Shown: positions 57,763 through 64,000 of the stretch, piece by piece
Position numbering within the stretch: the stretch's first letter is position 1
How the letters are laid out: each line of letters begins with the position of its first letter
Source: Pezizomycotina sp. ARF18
Lineage: Eukaryota; Ascomycota
NCBI GenBank assembly: GCA_002224055.1
Contig: AZLU01000060.1
Span: 9,483 to 73,482 of the forward strand
Direction: 5' to 3'
Length of the DNA stretch: 64,000 nt
The notes under the pieces: model-generated
Told to the model about the DNA's origin: nothing
What the model saw: only the letters and a program-made list of their open reading frames with translations
Database searches by the model: none
Translations under genes and position numbers: made by a program

Positions 57763-60700
57763 TTATTTACGTTAAGTTTTTCTGAAGTCGAGATGCTTAA
57801 GTTGCAGCGAAGGATTTGTATTTCGCTATAGATTTTGACAGGTGACACGAGGAACGATGTTTCTCTATTCATCAAGTAGAGGAAGCAGTCGTCGAGCTTT
57901 TTATAGGAAACGTTTTGCAAACATTTCGAACTCATTGTCTTGAGACTATGTTAACCCCAATGTTTCCTTCTAAGGCCGTGGTGGATTCCTTCCGTACTCA
58001 AGTTGTGGTCGTGATGAGGACGAGATCGAATTTCATGAAAGAGGACAGAACTGATCAGCTCACGACCTCAGTGTAAACATCTGTGAACATGCGTAATGTA
58101 ATTTCCTCCAAATGATGGCTTCAGCTGAAAGCGTTCAATGGTCATATCGATTAATAGCGATTTAAAGCCATCCTGAAAAACTTCATGGATTGCTTTGTGT
58201 ACGGCTATGAAACAAGACTCGTAGGTGCGTATGTGACCAAAGTACTGCGTCTATATGCTCATCTCCATCTATGGACGTATCACTTCAAGGGGCCTTAATG
58301 GAAAGGGTGAGTAAGTGTTACTTAGCGCAATCGATATGCTTTTCATCTTTAATGTTTCGCTTGTTCCCTTACACTTGCAACACTCTAAGGATCTTATTTG
58401 CCAATCTTTAGTTTCTGGTGGCGCAACAATTTCGCCTACATGTACGTCCGTTGGATTTCATGACCCGAATATTTTCCGATCTTTTGTGTCCAGCTGAAAT
58501 AATCCACATTTTGAATCCGACCGCATCTTGAAATGCAGCATTACATTGTCGATTCGGGGCTGTTGATTAGACGGAAGTTTCGTCCTCTGAGCTCAAAGCT
58601 AATATTTACGGCTCTTATCGTCCAATATTAAGAACAACCAATAGATATAGTATAACTATCGGCCGCCGGCATTTCTATCGGCCGGCCATGTTACTGTGAA
58701 GCCACAAAAGAGCTGTTTCCTATCGATCGATCATGCTACTTAGCAACAGGCTTGATGCTATGATCTGGTTGCTAATATGAGATTTGAAGCCATAGATGAT
58801 CATGAGACAAGAATTATAGCTATGAATAGTATCCAAGTGGATTAACTCTCCCATTTCGCAGCTAAATGTAACTTACAGCTAGTTCTGGAGCTTAAATATA
58901 GTTAAATTACAAAAAAAGCGCAAGCATCATAAAGATACATGGAGATAATATCGTCGGCTTAAGGGCATTTGCCTCTATACAATTAATTTGTCGGTCGAAA
59001 GGCGTACGACACATGAAGTTTGAAGAAATGTAGTCAAATCCAGTTTCAAAACTTTCGACTAATAATAATTGCGGAAGATCACCTTGGAAGTGTTTATAAT
59101 TACGTTGCTTGCTAGCTTGAGATGCGTTTCGTTCGCGGGAAAACTGTCTAAGACTCTAAGAAGATAACCGCATTTTCGCGACGTTGAAAGCTGGGCTGGG
59201 CTGACCGGAATCCCGTTCAGACGAGGATTGCATCTCATCAACCTGCAAGAAGGACTTTAGCGCCGGGGAGCCTGTTTCCTGTCGAAGTGAGCTTATGAAT
59301 GTGTTTCTAGCATGTCCTAACCGATAACTCGATAAGACGGATGGGTTGAATCATCTCGACTGGGCGAATCAAGATTCGAGTAGAAATTAGGAAGGATTTG
59401 ACGGCCCGGTTAGCCGGAACAACTTCTTTTAATCAAGATCAATTTTATATTGCAACATCGACCAGGATGGTGAAATAATAATCCCGAGGTCTCGTTCTAA
59501 TTATATAGCGAGACAAGACAAGGAGAATAGCGAGACGTAACATCGGCTAACAAGTATGTTAGGTAAATAGTCCACATACCCGCTGAGCACACGTAATTTC
59601 CATGATGTTGTTACTGAAAAAACTTGCAATTTTGCCAGTGCGAACTGAGCTGTTCGTGATGACTTTTTAAGAGAATTGAGATTCATGGGGGATCAATTTT
59701 ACTGTGGCAGTTGGTCTACGATTGGTTAAGATATTTCAAGGATTTTTCATGCCAGGAATCGTCTGGTGGTAATACCGAGGACGGAAGAGCTATTATTAGC
59801 ATTTTGGTCCTCATTTGATATGACCCCGATTACATCGTTGTTTTGTCGCGTGACGGGGCCTAGCAATAATATAGATCTTTGAACGGAGCTCTAGGAGATC
59901 CTGGGGTTAATCAAAGTCCTCTTAGTGGATCCATAATATCACGATTCTCTTAATTTCGAAGTTACCGGGGTTTCCATTTGTATGTAATGACTAAGTAGAA
60001 GAAGGTAAAATAGGACAAAGTTTGATACTTGGCAGATTTATAAGGAGTGAATCATTAAACAGATGTAAAACCAATAAGAACAGTTTAAGCAGAGAACTAC
60101 TCTTAACAGACAGCGCAGGCAATGATGCAGATGACTTAAAACAAACATTGCTTTTGAATATGATAGATTACTAGGGGATAATGAACAGAATAATTTGACA
60201 TGGCAAAGATCGTGAGCTCGTAGCGTAGCTCGAAGGGTTTGTAGTGAATTATCAGAAAGACAATGAACGAAAAACGATTGGAGACGTGGACAGATTTGAG
60301 AAGCCGAAGTAGTTGCGATGATGCTAGAGCGAGATGTCGGTCATGCTAATTGGAATAAAGAAGGAATGTTCGAGAGCTGGTTGTGACGCCGGCAATGCAG
60401 TACGCTGAGATCTTATAATTTCAACAATAGTGATTTTCTTTAATAATTTTTATAACTAGAAACAATGATTCGAGCTGAGAAGATTTCGAAAAGCGTAGAA
60501 AAATGCGAGCGAGGTGAAATGCAAGAGCGAGAGCGAATTCGTGAAACATGCAAGACATATAAGATGAAGAGGAACAAATAGCGATCAAGAAAACCAAGGT
60601 CGAGCCAGGGGCGGTGGCTACATCGACATATACTGAAAAGGAAAGCGAGCTGAAAACAAAGATTTGAAGGCCTGCTTCATAGGTTTGATACGGTGAACTT

Positions 60701-62647
60701 GTTGGATTGAACTTGGCAATTTAGGGGCGAAAGCCTTGAGAAGGTGGCTTGCGGTTGGTAATGAGTCGAAGGTAATCAGTTTGGAGAAAAGTAAAGCGTG
60801 CTGGAGCTAGAGCTTACGAAAGGTTGTTAATTTTCAGCTTAGGCAAATTGTGGAAGAAGCGAGCGTTGTTAAAAAAGTGCTACATACCTTGAATTGATGC
60901 TTGACAACTTTCCATAGTTTGGTTGGCTTCATAAAGCCAAAAATAGGAATCTCGAGAATGCTATGGTACAAACCGATAATCGCGGGGTTTCTTCCAGTCG
61001 GGAGGCGTGACGAATTCGGAATCGATACGGTGGCTAGTGGATCCAGTTGTGGCCGAAATATGTACAGAAATCGTACTGAAATATTTACAAAGGAACATGA
61101 ATGGCGAAGGGAGCGGAGTCAGTCGGATAATGATGGATATGTACAATAAAACGGTTTGAAATCCGGTCAAGTCGTTTCATAAGTTTCTACGTCCAGCAGA
61201 AACTGTTGCTCAGCCTTCTGAAAGAAGAGCTTGGAAATATGTTCAGGTCCAGTTCAGGGTCGAGCTCCAGTGAGCGAAAACGAAGTTGAGAATATTTTAC
61301 AGGGAGAAGTTTGAAAGTAAATATAGTATAGTTACAAAAGCCGCCGCGGTCGTTTCCAGGGAAAGACGGCGGAAAACTTGAGACTAAAAACAACTGCGCC
61401 TGCGGCGTTCAGAACCAGAAAGGCGCTCATGGAGGCCGTGAAGAGAAGCGAAGAAATGAAAGTTATGAATATCGAATTCGAGAACGTTTGCGGGTTATCG
61501 CCGGGATACCGCGGAAGAAAGAAATAGAGGTCGTATCGTACATGACGAAATAGCAGAAGCTGCCAATCAAAAACGATTCAATATTTACAAAGAAGGGAAA
61601 TGAAGCCTCCGAGGAGAACTCGAAGAACAAAGAACGAGGGAATGGACCTCTAGAAGCGAAAGAGCGAATGTATGTAGTTGGTTGCTTCTAGATTGTCGAC
61701 CAGGCGATGATTGCGATGATGAGGATAGTATTCCTTAAGGAGGATTTGACAGTGTTTAAATAAACGACGATTTGAGAAACGAATTATGATAATGCAATGC
61801 TTAGAGCGTTCGGATCCTAGCTGCGACGTTTACAACTTCCGAACAAAGTAGTGGCTGAGACCGTTTCCCCCGCAATCCCGTTAGAATCACGGTAGGAATG
61901 AACTCGATCGAGATCATCCTCATCTAGTTATCGACGATGTAACAATGCACCCATAACGGCGTTTTACACGTGGAAATATGTAAGATGGAAAACCAATGTA
62001 CAAAATTAGCGGGGTTGAGTTCAAGGCAGCTCGCAAGAGAAAATAAAGTGGAAATGGTTCACTTGGGGCTCTGATTGGTCGAAAGGCGCCATCCTGACCA
62101 ATGAGGCAACGAAGTCGCGACATCGCGGTACAACATGTGAAGTTCCGTTTCTTCCGCTTACGTCTCGATACCACGAAACTCACGCACGAGACTGACAATA
62201 GGAGCCTTTAAAAGTTTCTTGCTGTCTAAATTCGAGTAAGCTGTATGGGTAAGTTCCATGATGACCATGATGCAGGTTACACATGAATATGCACAATCCA
62301 CCGTGCATGGGCAATCATTCGAGATCTAAGTTTTTTGGTATTAGGCTCTCAATCTAGGCACCCTGCTCCCCCGTAGCTATTCTAAGACGTTGCTCATAGG
62401 TGAAAATATATTACTGAATCAGAGAGCTATATTTAGTTATAATTTTACTTCTGAGCTAACAAGAGTTAAGGAGATACTAGTACTTTGCCATCCGCTTGCA
62501 AGTTGTGAATGTGCCAAGGCGACGGTACTCATGAATCCGATAAGTTGAAATTTCGTCGAATTTATTAATTCGGCTCTCCATCAAATGGCAATCTATCTAC
62601 ACATGGGAAGGGATGCCTTGCAAGACCAGTGTTAGTTCAGGCGTATT
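57763..62647. other. Gene desert of about 4.9 kb
   Basis: Only short frames without features. The part from about 59900 to 61700 is purine-rich on the plus strand (many GAAG/AGCGA words), unlike neighbouring DNA. Two minus-strand frames (59059-59241 and 59501-59686) have protein-like composition but no identity. No RNA gene or transposon was recognised. Confidence 0.4.
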
Positions 62648-63962
62648 TTAAATGGTCAACTCTGGCCTTGAACAGGTGACGGAAAGCAGAGCTGGAACTT
62701 TGGTTGGAATGAAGACATGAGACATGCAAATGGATAGGGCGATATGCCTGCTGAGCCGTCTAGAAGCCTGCCGGAAAGAGTCCCTTCCGATAAAGCATCC
62801 CTCAACACAGAAACATATCAAAGTCGCGGAGTGGTCTTTAAAACGCTGTAGCTCTAGGTTCTGGTGGCTGATTGTAGGCCTGAGCGTTGTAGGGTGACTC
62901 GCTGCTACATTTTCCCGTAATGTCCTGACTGCTGACTTGACAGCTTTTACCCTGGACCGATATCTTGGGAATTGACCCCACTGTCTCTTTCCCATCTCCT
63001 GAGAGGATGTTTATCCAAATGCCTAGTAGAATACTTTAGGAAAGCCTCTATCCGGTTTCGATATTGCAGAACGGATACAGTGCCTGACATTGCCTGCCCT
63101 GTCAATGCATTCGATTCGAGTAGAAGATCGGGTTGAGTGTCGTGAGCGAAGTATAAGTCGAAACGCGTACTGCTTTCAAGCTGGATTCGAACAGCGTTTG
63201 AAGGCACATACGTATCTGCCGTATCGCTTTATCTCGCCGACGCAGGATTGATTCTGGAAAATGTCGGTCAGCGCCGTCTAGAATGCCAACAAGAAAGCAG
63301 ACAAAAGCAAGTAAGCAATAGCTTGTTCTGAAATGTTAGGAGTGGGGACAGGATGGCTGGGTTCCGGAGAGCATATGGAAACTTGGCCGAAATTATGGCC
63401 ATCTCCGGAGCAGAAGAATTCGAGCGTTAGAGGATCGATTGTCTTAGCAATTGGTTGTTTTTCGATAGCTGAGGGCGTATCTGTTTCCCGTACTGCGTCC
63501 AATAAAGTTTCTGGCTATCGCGGTAGCCAAGGGTAATCCCAATCAAACAGAGAGCCAGCGCACTGGTATTTATCGCACAAAACCGCTATGCAGTGAGTAC
63601 ATCAAGCGTTTACTTGATAGGTCCAGACTTTCGTTAATTTGGAGTGGATGACTTGGAGAATGAATAGCAAAGCTTCAGGATCGTCATCGTATAATTTCAA
63701 GAAACCCCGCAGTTTCCCGTCAGATGCCATTTTCTGTTTGGTACTCGGCATTCTAGACTTTGGTCGCGCATTTTCGCGGAAACAGGAGATGCGGATACCA
63801 GCGGTTGACGTTCAACCCAGTAATAATAGAAGGGATCACCAGTTTCTCCGCCAGTTCGATGACGATGTCCGTTCTTGAGATCTCGCTAACCGGGTGAGCT
63901 CTAATGTTAAGCGACGCGGCGTCTTTCGGTCCGGGATGATCTTGCTCGGTCGCTTCTACCAT
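62648..63962 (-). CDS. Probable BTB/POZ-domain protein, 3' extent uncertain
   Basis: Start at 63962: MVEATEQDHPGPKDAASLNI, then EISRTDIVIELAEKL, the usual entry to a fungal BTB domain. Further on, in another frame or after an intron, SRMPSTKQKMASDGKLRGFL and KLYDDDPEALLFILQVIHSK match the DDPEA..F.L..IH core of fungal BTB proteins. After a GTAAAC intron comes AVLCDKYQCAGSLFDWDYPW, the DKY segment that closes the domain. Later pieces are AIAYLLLSAFLLAF and LESSTRFDLYFAHDTQPDLL. BTB proteins bind cullin 3 or act in transcription complexes; the partner is unknown. Three or more frame changes or introns. The window ends 38 bases upstream of the start, so the promoter is missing. Confidence 0.5.
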
Positions 63963-64000
63963 TGTGGCAGTGTCCTCCCTCGAACATGGGTATTCCTGTA

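Overview
The window looks like a gene-sparse accessory region of a filamentous ascomycete (Pezizomycotina) nuclear genome. The evidence is short introns (about 60 to 190 bases) with GTRAGT or GTATGT donors and CTAAC/TACTAAC branch sites, a repeat fossil almost without CA/TG dinucleotides (the mark of repeat-induced point mutation, RIP), fungal-type families (F-box/LRR-like, PTH11-type rhodopsin-domain, BTB/POZ, serine-rich cell-wall proteins), long poly-A/T runs and microsatellites. No rRNA, convincing tRNA, CRISPR array or bacterial operon was seen.

Layout. 1-1010: RIP-degraded AT-rich repeat with a short GC-rich island. 1.9-36.2 kb: eight members of one F-box/LRR-like family, one on + and seven on -. 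They fall into three subgroups, and most share a tiny first exon holding the F-box followed by a phase-0 intron. Between them lie a 6-kb gene desert (12.1-18.4 kb), a broken FAD monooxygenase (23.6-25.1 kb), two small secreted proteins (26.7 and 30.5 kb) and a tandem-repeat beta-propeller lectin-like protein (28.6 kb). 37.3-39.8 kb: two divergent copies of an unrecognised gene in tandem. 40.1-41.1 kb: a probable membrane protein. 41.2-43.5 kb: low-complexity DNA with a perfect palindrome, a 105-base tandem array that reads like repeated mini-exon plus intron, and AAT/GAT microsatellites. 43.6-45.0 kb: a PTH11-type rhodopsin-domain membrane protein. 47.3-48.2 kb: an N-terminally anchored protein with a C-terminal KHVRFADD motif. 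48.6-54.3 kb: two repeat-rich secreted surface proteins. 56.8-57.8 kb: a second lectin-like protein. 62.6-64 kb: a probable BTB/POZ gene at the right edge.

F-box and BTB proteins are substrate adaptors of cullin-RING ubiquitin ligases. The lectins, serine-rich proteins and secreted peptides act at the cell surface or outside it. The window therefore mixes a lineage-specific ubiquitin-adaptor expansion with secretome genes, as is typical of fast-evolving subtelomeric or accessory fungal DNA. No pathway linking these genes is evident.

Caveat. Almost every recognisable protein is interrupted by one to several single-base frame changes, mostly apparent losses, several of them in short homopolymers. 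The protein between breaks remains well conserved. This fits an incompletely polished long-read assembly at least as well as mass pseudogenisation, so calls of 'pseudogene' below mean 'broken as given'.
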